A DNA stretch of 7,779 nt from Phytoactinopolyspora endophytica (GTDB lineage: Bacteria; Actinomycetota; Actinomycetes; Jiangellales; Jiangellaceae): positions 160,684 through 168,462 of the forward strand of contig NZ_ML142856.1 of the NCBI RefSeq assembly GCF_004138495.1. Reading direction: 5' to 3'. This document shows positions 1 to 6,299 of this stretch, one piece after another. The first letter of the stretch is position 1. Each line of letters starts with the position of its first letter. The notes below the pieces were generated by a model, which searched no databases, had not been told where the DNA came from, and saw only the letters and a program-made list of their open reading frames with translations. The translations under genes were made by a program, and so were the position numbers.

Positions 1-597
1 CGCGAACGCCGCATTCCAGCGCACACCGCCGACGATGTTCACGGGCATCGGGCCGATCCCGGGACCGGCGGCGATATCGTCGAGGTCGAAGTCGAGCGGC
101 AGCCCGGCCGCGTTGCCCGCCTCGACGAAGGCACGCTGCGGGGGCGTGAGTTCGGCCATGGTGGTGTGGCTCACCCGGAAGCGCTCGCGCGTCCACTCAA
201 GGAGCGGCAGCACCCGCTCCGCCGACCAGCCCTCGTCCCCGGCGAGCGCCGCCCATTCGTCATACTCGTACGCGGCACCGATCGACGCGGTGCACCCGTT
301 GTGCGACGAGCATCCGCCGATGATCCGCGCGCGGGGCAGGTCGATCCTCGGCGAGCTGGAGTCAGCCGCGGTGGCGATGTCGTAGTCGTGCGAGAGCGGG
401 ATCGCCCACGCGTCGAGCATGTCGTCGGGCCACGCGCCGTCGCTCTGCGAGCCGTAGTCTGGTCCCGCCTCGACGAGCAGGAGGGAGCCATCGGAGTGCT
501 TCGCGAGCACATTCGCGAACGCGCAGCCGCCGGTGCCGCCGCCGATCACGAGCGTGTCGACGCGCTCGGGGAGGGTGCCTGCGGAATCCGTTGTCAT
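1..597 (-). CDS. GMC-family FAD-dependent oxidoreductase, N-terminal 199 residues (runs off left edge)
   Basis: This is the N-terminal part of a glucose-methanol-choline (GMC) oxidoreductase, a flavoenzyme family that oxidises alcohol groups of sugars, choline and related compounds. The frame is open from the ATG at 597 to base 1. Residues about 14-30 form the dinucleotide-binding fold for FAD, with the glycine-rich core VIGGGTGGCAFANVLA, and a glutamate follows at LLLVEAGPDYG, the usual contact to the adenosine ribose. Around residue 90 is PRARIIGGCSSHNGC, the GMC signature near the flavin, in the Cys/His-containing form rather than the textbook GGSSxxNG. The catalytic C-terminal histidine region lies outside the window. 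The gene starts 2 bases after the stop of the SIS gene, so the two are almost certainly co-transcribed and probably translationally coupled. Family assignment is firm; the substrate is unknown. A sugar or amino-sugar derivative is inferred only from the SIS neighbour. Confidence 0.9.
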   Translation of the reverse strand, partial: MTTDSAGTLPERVDTLVIGGGTGGCAFANVLAKHSDGSLLLVEAGPDYGSQSDGAWPDDMLDAWAIPLSHDYDIATAADSSSPRIDLPRARIIGGCSSHNGCTASIGAAYEYDEWAALAGDEGWSAERVLPLLEWTRERFRVSHTTMAELTPPQRAFVEAGNAAGLPLDFDLDDIAAGPGIGPMPVNIVGGVRWNAAFA

Positions 598-599
598 CG

Positions 600-1646
600 T
601 CACACCACCGTCGTGATCTTGTTGCCGTACAGGAACTGGCCGGGAACCACGCCGTTCGCGCGCGCGAGCTCAACTGCAAGCAGCTGCGCGACGACCGCGT
701 CGACGGCGAGTTGCTGCATTCCCGAGCCGCGGTCGACCGGCACGTTCACCGCGCCGGTCACGCCGTCGTCGCCGACAAGCACCGCCCGGGATCCGCTCTC
801 GACTAGGTCCTCGGCGAGCCGGCGCAGGCTCCGGTCGGGATCCGGCGCGGCGGATCCGAAGAGGACGACGGTGAGGCCGTCGCCCGCCAGCTCGAATGGC
901 CCGTGGCGGAACTGCCCGCCGATAAATCCCTCGGCGGGGATCTTCGCCGCCTCCTTCGTGATCAGCCCCGCGTACAGAGCGGTCGCGGCGTTGTCGCCAC
1001 GGCCGACGAATGCGAGCCGACGGTGCGGGTGGTCGGCGACGTCGCGGGCGACATCAGCGACATTGATCGACGCGATCGCCCGCTCGACGAGGTCGGCCGC
1101 CCGGCGCAGCTCGTCCCGCGCTCCGTCGGCACGCTCGCCCAGCAGCCCCGCGGCGAGCAGGCGGTGCATGCCGAGCGTGTTGAGGTAGCTCTTCGTGCTG
1201 ACAGTGGCCTCGGGTCCGCTGCACAGGGGCAGGAAGATGTCGGATCGCGCCGCGAGCGGGCTCTCCTGATCGCCGACGACACCGATCAGGAGACTCGGCG
1301 CGATGGCGCCGCGATCGCGCGCGTCGAGCAGCCCGACGATCTCGCCGCTTGCCCCGGACTGCGACGTCACCACGACGGTCCTGCCCGTCCCGGCGAGTTC
1401 GGGCGCGTCCAGGAGCTGACCGGCGTCGAGGTCCCACGCTGAATGCCCCGCCCGCACGAGCCTGCGCCAGGTCGGGATGCCTGCGAAGTGGGAGGACCCC
1501 ATGCCAGTCAGGACGACGTCGTCGCGCGCTGACGCCGGGACTGGACCGGCGAGCGGCTCGGTATCCGCGAGCTGCCGCAACGCGGCGCCCTGTTGCCGGA
1601 TGTCGTCTTCAAAGGGTGTGCGGTTCGCCATCAGTGCCCGTTTCAT
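600..1646 (-). CDS. Double-SIS sugar-phosphate isomerase/deaminase-like protein (GlmS isomerase-domain relative)
   Basis: This protein has two SIS (sugar isomerase) domains and resembles the isomerase half of glucosamine-6-phosphate synthase without the N-terminal glutaminase domain. That architecture is typical of catabolic enzymes such as AgaS, FrlB and SIS-type glucosamine-6-P deaminases. In the 348-residue reading, the first SIS domain has TGMGSSHFAG (47-56) and the phosphate-binding TSQSG (94-98), followed by the GPEATVSTKSY stretch (144-154). The second has VGRGDNAATALYAGLITKEAAKI with Glu232, and RHGP with His248, matching the catalytic Glu and His of the GlmS isomerase. The C-terminus PGQFLYGNKIT places Lys343 like the terminal lysine of that family. 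It is the first gene after the divergent promoter and is followed by the GMC oxidoreductase. Neither ATG (1646, or 1631 giving MANRTP...) has a clear ribosome binding site; 1646 is kept as the longest form. The fold and sugar-phosphate role are secure; deaminase versus deglycase is not settled. Confidence 0.88.
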   Translation of the reverse strand: MKRALMANRTPFEDDIRQQGAALRQLADTEPLAGPVPASARDDVVLTGMGSSHFAGIPTWRRLVRAGHSAWDLDAGQLLDAPELAGTGRTVVVTSQSGASGEIVGLLDARDRGAIAPSLLIGVVGDQESPLAARSDIFLPLCSGPEATVSTKSYLNTLGMHRLLAAGLLGERADGARDELRRAADLVERAIASINVADVARDVADHPHRRLAFVGRGDNAATALYAGLITKEAAKIPAEGFIGGQFRHGPFELAGDGLTVVLFGSAAPDPDRSLRRLAEDLVESGSRAVLVGDDGVTGAVNVPVDRGSGMQQLAVDAVVAQLLAVELARANGVVPGQFLYGNKITTVV

Positions 1647-1673
1647 GAGAAGAGGTTGATCGTTAGGATGCCA

Positions 1674-1679
1674 TATAAT
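1674..1679 (+). promoter_or_regulatory. Perfect TATAAT -10 box toward the DeoR gene
   Basis: A consensus TATAAT sits in an AT-rich patch of the divergent region and points toward the regulator, with an expected transcript start near 1686 and a leader of about 90 bases. No convincing -35 hexamer lies 16-18 bases upstream, so this is a candidate only. Confidence 0.4.
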
Positions 1680-1698
1680 CGCTTGTGATGATTGAATG

Positions 1699-1728
1699 AT
1701 CGTAGATTGCGATCGAATTGCGTGTCAA
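1699..1728 (-). promoter_or_regulatory. Minus-strand promoter for the SIS-GMC unit
   Basis: On the minus strand a perfect TTGACA (-35, bases 1728-1723) is followed after 18 bases by TACGAT (-10, bases 1704-1699), which keeps the first two and last two consensus bases. The expected start would give a leader of about 45 bases before the ATG at 1646. The inverted repeat at 1713-1740 covers the -35 box, which fits repression by the divergent DeoR-type regulator. Confidence 0.5.
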
Positions 1729-1740
1729 TGACAAATTCGA
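1713..1740. promoter_or_regulatory. Inverted repeat TCGAATT-N14-AATTCGA, candidate DeoR-family operator
   Basis: Bases 1713-1719 (TCGAATT) are the exact reverse complement of 1734-1740 (AATTCGA), with arm centres 21 bases apart, about two helical turns. The TTGACA box of the minus-strand promoter lies between the arms. Next to it, GATTG recurs at 1690 and 1705, and GATCG at 1698 and 1711 (also 1658), so further half-sites may exist. DeoR regulators commonly bind AT-rich repeats in their own divergent promoters; that this one binds here is inference. Confidence 0.4.
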
Positions 1741-1778
1741 GCAGGCGACGTGAGCAGTCGACGAGAATAGGGGGCATG

Positions 1779-2543
1779 ATGAACACCAAGGACCTCCGCC
1801 AGCAGGAGATCATCGCGATCCTGAAGGAGACCGGCTCCGCATCGGTCGGAGAGCTCGCCTCCCGGATCGGAGTCACGGACATCACGATCCGGCGCGACCT
1901 CGAGGCGCTGGAGGCGGGCGGAGCCGTCAAGCGGTACCACGGCGGGGCGCACCTCGTCACCGGAAGCAGCTACGAGCCGCCCATCGCCGTCCGCGAGCAA
2001 ATGCACGCGACGGACAAGCAGGTGATCGCCGCGCGGATCGACGAGACGGTCGACGACGGCACAACGGTGCTCCTCGACGGCGGCACGACCGGGATCGCGG
2101 TAGCGCGCGCCCTCGTCGAACGCCACATCACCGTCTGCCCGATGTCGCTGCGGGTCGCGTGGGAACTGGCCACGTCGTCGAGCGTGCGGCTCATCCTGCC
2201 ACCGGGCCTCGTGCGCGCCGGCGAGCTCAGCATCACCGGAGCCCAGATGGTGGAGTACTTCTCATCCCACCACTTCGACCACTACATCATGACGGCGAGC
2301 GGCTTCTCGATCGCGCACGGGTTCTCGGAGTGGAACTCGGAGGACGCCGCCGTCAAGCGTGCAGCCCACGCCTCCTCCCAGCGCACGACAGCGGCGGTCG
2401 ACGCCAGCAAGTTCGGTACGACGTGCTTCGTCTCGGTCTGCCCGATCGACGCACCGGAGACGATCGTCACGACCACCCTCCCCCACGACGACCTGTCCGC
2501 GCTTGCCGACGCCGCGCAGAGAGTGGTGGTGGCGCAGCCGTGA
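1779..2543 (+). CDS. DeoR-family transcriptional regulator
   Basis: This is a 254-residue DeoR-type regulator, the usual length for the family. Residues about 5-58 form the winged helix-turn-helix, with the family signature around ASVGELASRIGVTDITIRRDL and the wing GGAVKRYHGGA. From about residue 75 onward is the DeoR C-terminal sensor domain of the ISOCOT fold, with LLDGGTTG (98-105), the sugar-phosphate-binding region, and the late motif AAVDASKFGTT (205-214). The ATG at 1779 is preferred because AGGGGG at 1769-1774 lies 4 bases upstream. The ATG at 1776 is too close to it, and an upstream ATG at 1692 would add a basic tail unlike the family. The family normally responds to phosphorylated sugars. 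Its position, divergent from the SIS-GMC pair, suggests that it represses that pair and itself, with an effector related to the SIS substrate. It is convergent with the NanE operon, so control of that operon is less likely. Confidence 0.92.
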   Translation: MNTKDLRQQEIIAILKETGSASVGELASRIGVTDITIRRDLEALEAGGAVKRYHGGAHLVTGSSYEPPIAVREQMHATDKQVIAARIDETVDDGTTVLLDGGTTGIAVARALVERHITVCPMSLRVAWELATSSSVRLILPPGLVRAGELSITGAQMVEYFSSHHFDHYIMTASGFSIAHGFSEWNSEDAAVKRAAHASSQRTTAAVDASKFGTTCFVSVCPIDAPETIVTTTLPHDDLSALADAAQRVVVAQP

Positions 2544-2710
2544 GCGCGTGCGTTCTGGAACCCGTCGCCCAAGCCACTGCGAGATCTACGTCGCCGGGTC
2601 GGCATCGCCCAGCGCTGCGTGATCACCCCTTCCCAGGCGAGAAGCTGGGGCACGAATTTGGCACAGACGCTCGACGTCAAACGGAGACAGCCACCCAGAC
2701 GCAGAGACGA
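2544..2710. other. Gap between convergent units; no gene recognised
   Basis: This 167-base stretch separates the DeoR stop from the nanE stop. In the frame of the DeoR gene it stays open to a TAG at 2709-2711, but the resulting peptide is arginine-rich and matches nothing I recognise. It holds a weak hairpin (2631-2650), the 8-base palindrome GTGATCAC (2620-2627) and a short direct repeat GGCAC (around 2650 and 2660). It probably serves as a shared terminator region. It may also be the seam between the two blocks, since gene content and apparent base composition change across it. Confidence 0.4.
2631..2650. terminator. Weak hairpin between convergent genes
   Basis: CCCAG (2632-2636) pairs with CTGGG (2645-2649) around an 8-base loop, extended by one T-G pair. 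There is no T-run on either side, so it is at best a factor-assisted or inefficient terminator. It is the best hairpin noticed in this gap. Confidence 0.2.
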
Positions 2711-3436
2711 CTAGCAATCACCTGGTTCCAGGTTTGCTGGCAGCGTTGTGCTCACCCTCGACGTCGCCGTCGCGAATCTGCGTGTGATGAGCGTCGGCCG
2801 CGTGATGGCGCTCCCGACGCACACGGCGTCGGCGCCGATGCAGATTGCTTCTCGAACGTGGTCTATGGTCCAGTACCGGCCTTCGGCAATTACCGGGACA
2901 TCGGTGGTGAGGTTGACCATCTGCCGTAACAGTTCGAGGTCGGGACCTGTTGTTATCGGGCGCTCGCCCGTGTAGCCGGCCAGCGTGGTCCCGATCAGGT
3001 CAGCGCCGGCGTCGATAGCGTGCTCTGCGTCGCCGAGAGAGCCACAGTCCGCCATGACGTGCACGTCCCTGCTCTTACGTAGCCTCTGAACAGTTTGCTG
3101 CAAGGTGAGACCGTCCGGACGGGGCCGCCGAGTTCCATCGATGGCAACGACGTGCGCACCCGCGTCGGCGACCTGATGCGCGTCGTCCAGAGTCGGCGTG
3201 ATGTATACGCCGTCGTGGCCGACCTTACGCAGGCCGATGACCGGCACATCGATGCCCTGGACTACCGCGCGGATGTTCTCCAGCCCTTCGGCCCGTACTG
3301 CGGATGCCCCGCCATTGACCACCGCTCTGGCGAGCTGAGTCATGATCCGCGGGTGCGCCAGTGGCTCGCCTGGTCTGGCCTGGCAGGACACGATCAATCC
3401 CGAACAGATCGCCCTCAGAGTCTCTGCATTTTTCAC
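2711..3436 (-). CDS. nanE: N-acetylmannosamine-6-phosphate 2-epimerase
   Basis: NanE converts N-acetylmannosamine-6-phosphate to N-acetylglucosamine-6-phosphate in the cytoplasm, a step of sialic acid and ManNAc breakdown. The 241-residue protein is close to the family's usual length and shows its motifs along a TIM barrel: GLIVSCQARPGEPL (13-26), PVIGLRKV with Lys71, GVYITPT, AIDGTRRPRPDG (98-109), VMADCGS with Asp130, GTTLAGYTG (149-157), PVIAEGRYWT with Glu185, and VGSAITRP. Lys71 and Glu185 lie where the catalytic Lys and Glu of characterised NanE enzymes are expected. The start is GTG, directly after the TAG of the dehydrogenase gene with no base between. A strong GGGAGGGG (3448-3441) lies inside the end of that gene. 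It is the last gene of the operon. NanA, NanK and NagA genes are not seen in this window, so the source of its substrate is open. Confidence 0.93.
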   Translation of the reverse strand: MKNAETLRAICSGLIVSCQARPGEPLAHPRIMTQLARAVVNGGASAVRAEGLENIRAVVQGIDVPVIGLRKVGHDGVYITPTLDDAHQVADAGAHVVAIDGTRRPRPDGLTLQQTVQRLRKSRDVHVMADCGSLGDAEHAIDAGADLIGTTLAGYTGERPITTGPDLELLRQMVNLTTDVPVIAEGRYWTIDHVREAICIGADAVCVGSAITRPTLITRRFATATSRVSTTLPANLEPGDC

Positions 3437-4510
3437 CTATCCCCTCCCGGAGGCAACCGTGTTGAGCGCAACGGGTTCTACGGGGACTGTGCTTCCGGTA
3501 CTGACCGCATGTTCGAGTGCGATCAGGACCTTGACCGCTTTCGCGGCCTCGCGGATGGTGATCGGCAGATCGATCTCACCCCGGCAAGCGCGGATGAACG
3601 CCTCGATCTCAACGGCCAGCGGTCCTTGCGGCCGCCCGTACATCGGCGTCCCGGCAGGCATAGGTAGGTCAAACGTGGGGCCGCTGACATGGATGCCTGA
3701 GTCAAAGGAGTCGATCGAGATCTCACCATCGGAACCGACCAGTCGAAACCTGGCGTCCAGTTCTGTGGGGAAGTTTGCAGGTAGGTTCCAGGCGGATTCG
3801 ATCTGTACCACGGATCCATCAGCCAGTCGCAGCCCGCCGAGCACGGCTGTGCTCTGGGTACCCGTGCTCTCGGTGCTGGCCGGTTGCATGGCTTGGACTT
3901 CCACAATGTCCTGGCCAGTGATCCACATGAGGGCGTCGATGTCATGGACGCCGAGAAAGAAGGCGGCTGACACCCGGCCGCGCGCGCGATCCGCGACCTC
4001 GACCTTGTTATCCCGGCGCAGGTAGCCATGTGAGAGGCGGCCCAGGGCACCTGTTCTGACGAGCGAGTGTGCGTAGTGGTAACGGGGTTCGAAACGAAGG
4101 GTGTGTCCGGGCATGGCGACGATCTCGGCGTCTTCAGTCAGCTGCGTGAGCTTATCGACCTCATCCGCCGTCGTAGCAATCGGCTTCTCCAGCAGCAGGT
4201 GTTTCCCGGCGGCAATCACTTGGCAGGCGTCGTCGAAGTGGAGGTGATCGGGGGTGCACAGGCTGACCGCATCCACGGCGTCGTCGGCAAGGACAGTGGC
4301 AATGTCGGGATACGCGGGAACACCGTACTGTGAGGCAACCTGCCCGCATACCTCCGGCTGCGGTTCGACCACTCCGGCCAGCTCACTGCCTGGGTAGCCG
4401 TGCACGATCGCGGCATGTTCCTGTCCGATCGCGCCCAGCCCCACGACCGCCACCCGGATTCGAGTAGTCGCCGGAGCCGGACGTGCGATGTCGTTGGTTC
4501 GGTCGGTCAT
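3437..4510 (-). CDS. Gfo/Idh/MocA-family NAD(P)-dependent oxidoreductase
   Basis: This is a 357-residue member of the glucose-fructose oxidoreductase / inositol dehydrogenase / MocA family, soluble enzymes that oxidise, reduce or, through redox steps, rearrange sugars. The N-terminal Rossmann domain has VAVVGLGAIGQEHA (GxGxxG at 24-29), and SLCTPDHLHF and HLLLEKPIATT follow, with Lys109 of the conserved EKP. The C-terminal alpha/beta domain carries FFLGVHDIDALMW, whose His189 and Asp192 match the usual catalytic HxxD. There is no signal peptide. The ATG overlaps the TGA of the upstream permease gene by four bases (ATGA), and GGAGGAG (4521-4515) is its ribosome binding site, so it belongs to the importer operon. 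Placed between a sugar importer and NanE, it probably acts on the imported sugar. A role like NanOx/YjhC, which turn 2,7-anhydro-Neu5Ac into Neu5Ac, is a specific possibility, but the family is too broad to fix this from sequence. Confidence 0.9.
   Translation of the reverse strand: MTDRTNDIARPAPATTRIRVAVVGLGAIGQEHAAIVHGYPGSELAGVVEPQPEVCGQVASQYGVPAYPDIATVLADDAVDAVSLCTPDHLHFDDACQVIAAGKHLLLEKPIATTADEVDKLTQLTEDAEIVAMPGHTLRFEPRYHYAHSLVRTGALGRLSHGYLRRDNKVEVADRARGRVSAAFFLGVHDIDALMWITGQDIVEVQAMQPASTESTGTQSTAVLGGLRLADGSVVQIESAWNLPANFPTELDARFRLVGSDGEISIDSFDSGIHVSGPTFDLPMPAGTPMYGRPQGPLAVEIEAFIRACRGEIDLPITIREAAKAVKVLIALEHAVSTGSTVPVEPVALNTVASGRG
3441..3448 (-). promoter_or_regulatory. Ribosome binding site of nanE
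   Basis: GGGAGGGG on the minus strand lies 4 bases before the GTG at 3436, inside the last codons of the dehydrogenase gene. It supports the GTG start. Confidence 0.65.
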
Positions 4511-5328
4511 TTGACTCCTCCAAAGGACAGCCCGCGGGCCAAGTAGTTTCTTGCGAGCAAGCCGAAAGCCACGATCGGCAGGGTGCCGATCACTCCGGCC
4601 GCGGTAAGCGTGGACCAGTTCGTACCGACGAAACTCAGGAAACCTGAGATACGTACCGGCGCGGTCTGGGTGTCACCGCCGGTCATCACCAGCGCATACA
4701 GGTACTCGTTCCAAGACTGGATCAAGGAGAGAACGAACGTGGCGAAGATGGCACCGGTCATATTCGGCATGACACACCGCACCATCACCCGCCACTCACC
4801 GGCGCCGTCGACCATCGCCGCCTCCCGGATCTCCCGTGGGAAATTCACCAGAAACGCGCGCAGGATCAGCACAGCCAGCAGGGTTGCGTAGTACGCGTGT
4901 ATGAGGGTGATTCCGACGAGCGTGCGCGTCAGCCCGAGATCGTCGAAGGTGCGGAATAACGGGGTCAGCGCGAGGACCGGTGGCACGGTGGTGAACAACA
5001 AGATGGTCATTGCTACCCGTCGCGCACCGTTGCCGGTATCCGGCCACACCTGCGTGATCAGGTAGGCCAGCGGGATCCCGGCAAACAGTCCGATCAGGGA
5101 CGAAAGGACAGCGACAATCGTCGAGGTCGCCATCGCCTGGGACATACCGCCGGACGTCCAGGCAGTGGCGTAATTCTCCCACTGTGGCGTGAAGAACCAC
5201 ACTGGCTCTGCGCTGAACGCGTCGACATCACTTTTCAACGACGTGCTCACCAGCCATAGGACCGGAACCAAACACCACATCAGGAACAGGTAGACCAGGA
5301 GCGTCTTCACACCTTCGAGCGCCTTCAT
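4507..5328 (-). CDS. ABC sugar importer permease, MalG type (CUT1)
   Basis: This is the second membrane subunit of a carbohydrate ABC importer, 273 residues, the normal length for MalG-like proteins. Six hydrophobic segments are visible: about 9-29, 68-92, 105-125, 137-160, 190-210 and 242-260. The cytoplasmic EAA loop, EAAMVDGAGEWRVMVRCVMPNM (169-190), is the contact for the ATPase, and the ending RGLSFGGVK is typical of this subunit. The N-terminus matches the family (short cytoplasmic tail, then TM1, then STSLKSD). Its ATG overlaps the TGA of the MalF-type gene as ATGA, and its own stop overlaps the dehydrogenase start in the same way, so stoichiometric coupled translation is likely. No ATPase is encoded nearby; a shared MsiK/UgpC-like ATPase elsewhere is inferred. 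Confidence 0.93.
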   Translation of the reverse strand: MKALEGVKTLLVYLFLMWCLVPVLWLVSTSLKSDVDAFSAEPVWFFTPQWENYATAWTSGGMSQAMATSTIVAVLSSLIGLFAGIPLAYLITQVWPDTGNGARRVAMTILLFTTVPPVLALTPLFRTFDDLGLTRTLVGITLIHAYYATLLAVLILRAFLVNFPREIREAAMVDGAGEWRVMVRCVMPNMTGAIFATFVLSLIQSWNEYLYALVMTGGDTQTAPVRISGFLSFVGTNWSTLTAAGVIGTLPIVAFGLLARNYLARGLSFGGVK

Positions 5329-6296
5329 GCCCGGCCCACCTTTCTCGAAAAGCCCATCAACCGGCGGGCCAGCGGGAAGATCAGCAGAACCAGGGCTAGC
5401 GAGGTCAGCACCGCCAACGTGGTGGAGTAGCCGATGTCGAACACTTCGAAGCCGGTCCGGTATACGTAGCTACTGATCGCAAGTGATGAGGTGCCCGGTC
5501 CGCCTTCGGTCATGGTTTGCACCAGGGCAAACGTCTTTGCCGCGTCGATGATGCGCAAGAGCACCACGATCGCGAGGACCGGCTTGAGCAACGGCAACGT
5601 GACGTGCCAGATCAGCTGCCATCCAGACGCACCGTCCACTCGCGCGGCCTCGTGCGGGCTGGGGTCCAGCGACTCCAGCCCGGCGAGCACGATCACCACG
5701 ACAAACGGGGTGTTCTGCCACACCTCCACGAGGATCACGGCAAGCAGCGCCGTCGAGGGATTCGCCAGGAAGGCATGGTCGGAGCCGAGGCCCAGGCTTC
5801 CTAGGACGTAGTTGATCGTGCCCGAGGTCGGATCCATCAGCAGCCGCCAGGTCAGGCCGGCCACTACGGGGGTCAGCACCATCGGGATGAGGATGAGGGC
5901 CCGCACCAGCGGCTTGCCCGGGAACCGACGGTGCATCAGCAGCGCGATCGCCACCCCGAGCAGCATCTGAACCGTGACACCGATCACGACATAGATCACC
6001 GTGACCCGGATAGATTGCAGCAACGTCTCGTCGTTGAGCGCGCGTGTGTAGTTGTCCAGTCCCACAAAGTCGCCGGCCGTCTCCGGGCGGATCAGGTTCT
6101 CTCCGTGCACGGAGAGCTTCAGCGCCTGCAGCACGATAACGACGACGAAGGGAACCAGCACCAGGGCCGCCGGAAGCATCAACGACCAGCGGGCCCACCG
6201 GCTTTTGTTTCGCCCACCCCTCGAACGGCCGTCATTGGAGCTGAGGTTGCGGCTACGCTGATCCGCGACACGCGGGATCGATGTGTCAGAGGACAC
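5325..6296 (-). CDS. ABC sugar importer permease, MalF type (CUT1)
   Basis: This is the first membrane subunit of the importer, 323 residues. A hydrophilic, basic N-terminal tail of about 35 residues precedes TM1 (about 38-60). Further membrane segments lie near 97-121, 131-150, 183-206, 236-252 and 292-310. The EAA loop, HEAARVDGASGWQLIWHVTLPLL (215-237), is clear, and the late motif MTEGGPGTSSLAISSYVYRTGF is characteristic of MalF/UgpA-like subunits. The start is GTG, 3 bases after the TAG of the binding-protein gene. No in-frame ATG lies early enough to replace it without losing TM1. It pairs with the MalG-type subunit that overlaps its stop. Confidence 0.92.
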   Translation of the reverse strand: MSSDTSIPRVADQRSRNLSSNDGRSRGGRNKSRWARWSLMLPAALVLVPFVVVIVLQALKLSVHGENLIRPETAGDFVGLDNYTRALNDETLLQSIRVTVIYVVIGVTVQMLLGVAIALLMHRRFPGKPLVRALILIPMVLTPVVAGLTWRLLMDPTSGTINYVLGSLGLGSDHAFLANPSTALLAVILVEVWQNTPFVVVIVLAGLESLDPSPHEAARVDGASGWQLIWHVTLPLLKPVLAIVVLLRIIDAAKTFALVQTMTEGGPGTSSLAISSYVYRTGFEVFDIGYSTTLAVLTSLALVLLIFPLARRLMGFSRKVGRA

Positions 6297-6299
6297 GCG

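Noticed and set aside
166..1188. Long plus-strand open frame of 340 codons opposite the GMC and SIS genes
   Set aside because: Its translation is low-complexity Arg/Ala/Ser-rich sequence with no family resemblance, and it crosses the junction of two well-supported minus-strand genes. It is a by-product of high GC.
1692..1778. N-terminal extension of the DeoR regulator from the ATG at 1692
   Set aside because: The extra 29 residues are basic and unlike the family, and there is no ribosome binding site, whereas AGGGGG supports the ATG at 1779.
2159..2929. Plus-strand open frame of 256 codons spanning the DeoR end, the gap and the nanE end
   Set aside because: It is arginine-rich, lies over two clear genes in other frames or strand, and has no domain signature. 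A fragment of an integrase was considered for the part in the gap, but no catalytic motif is present.
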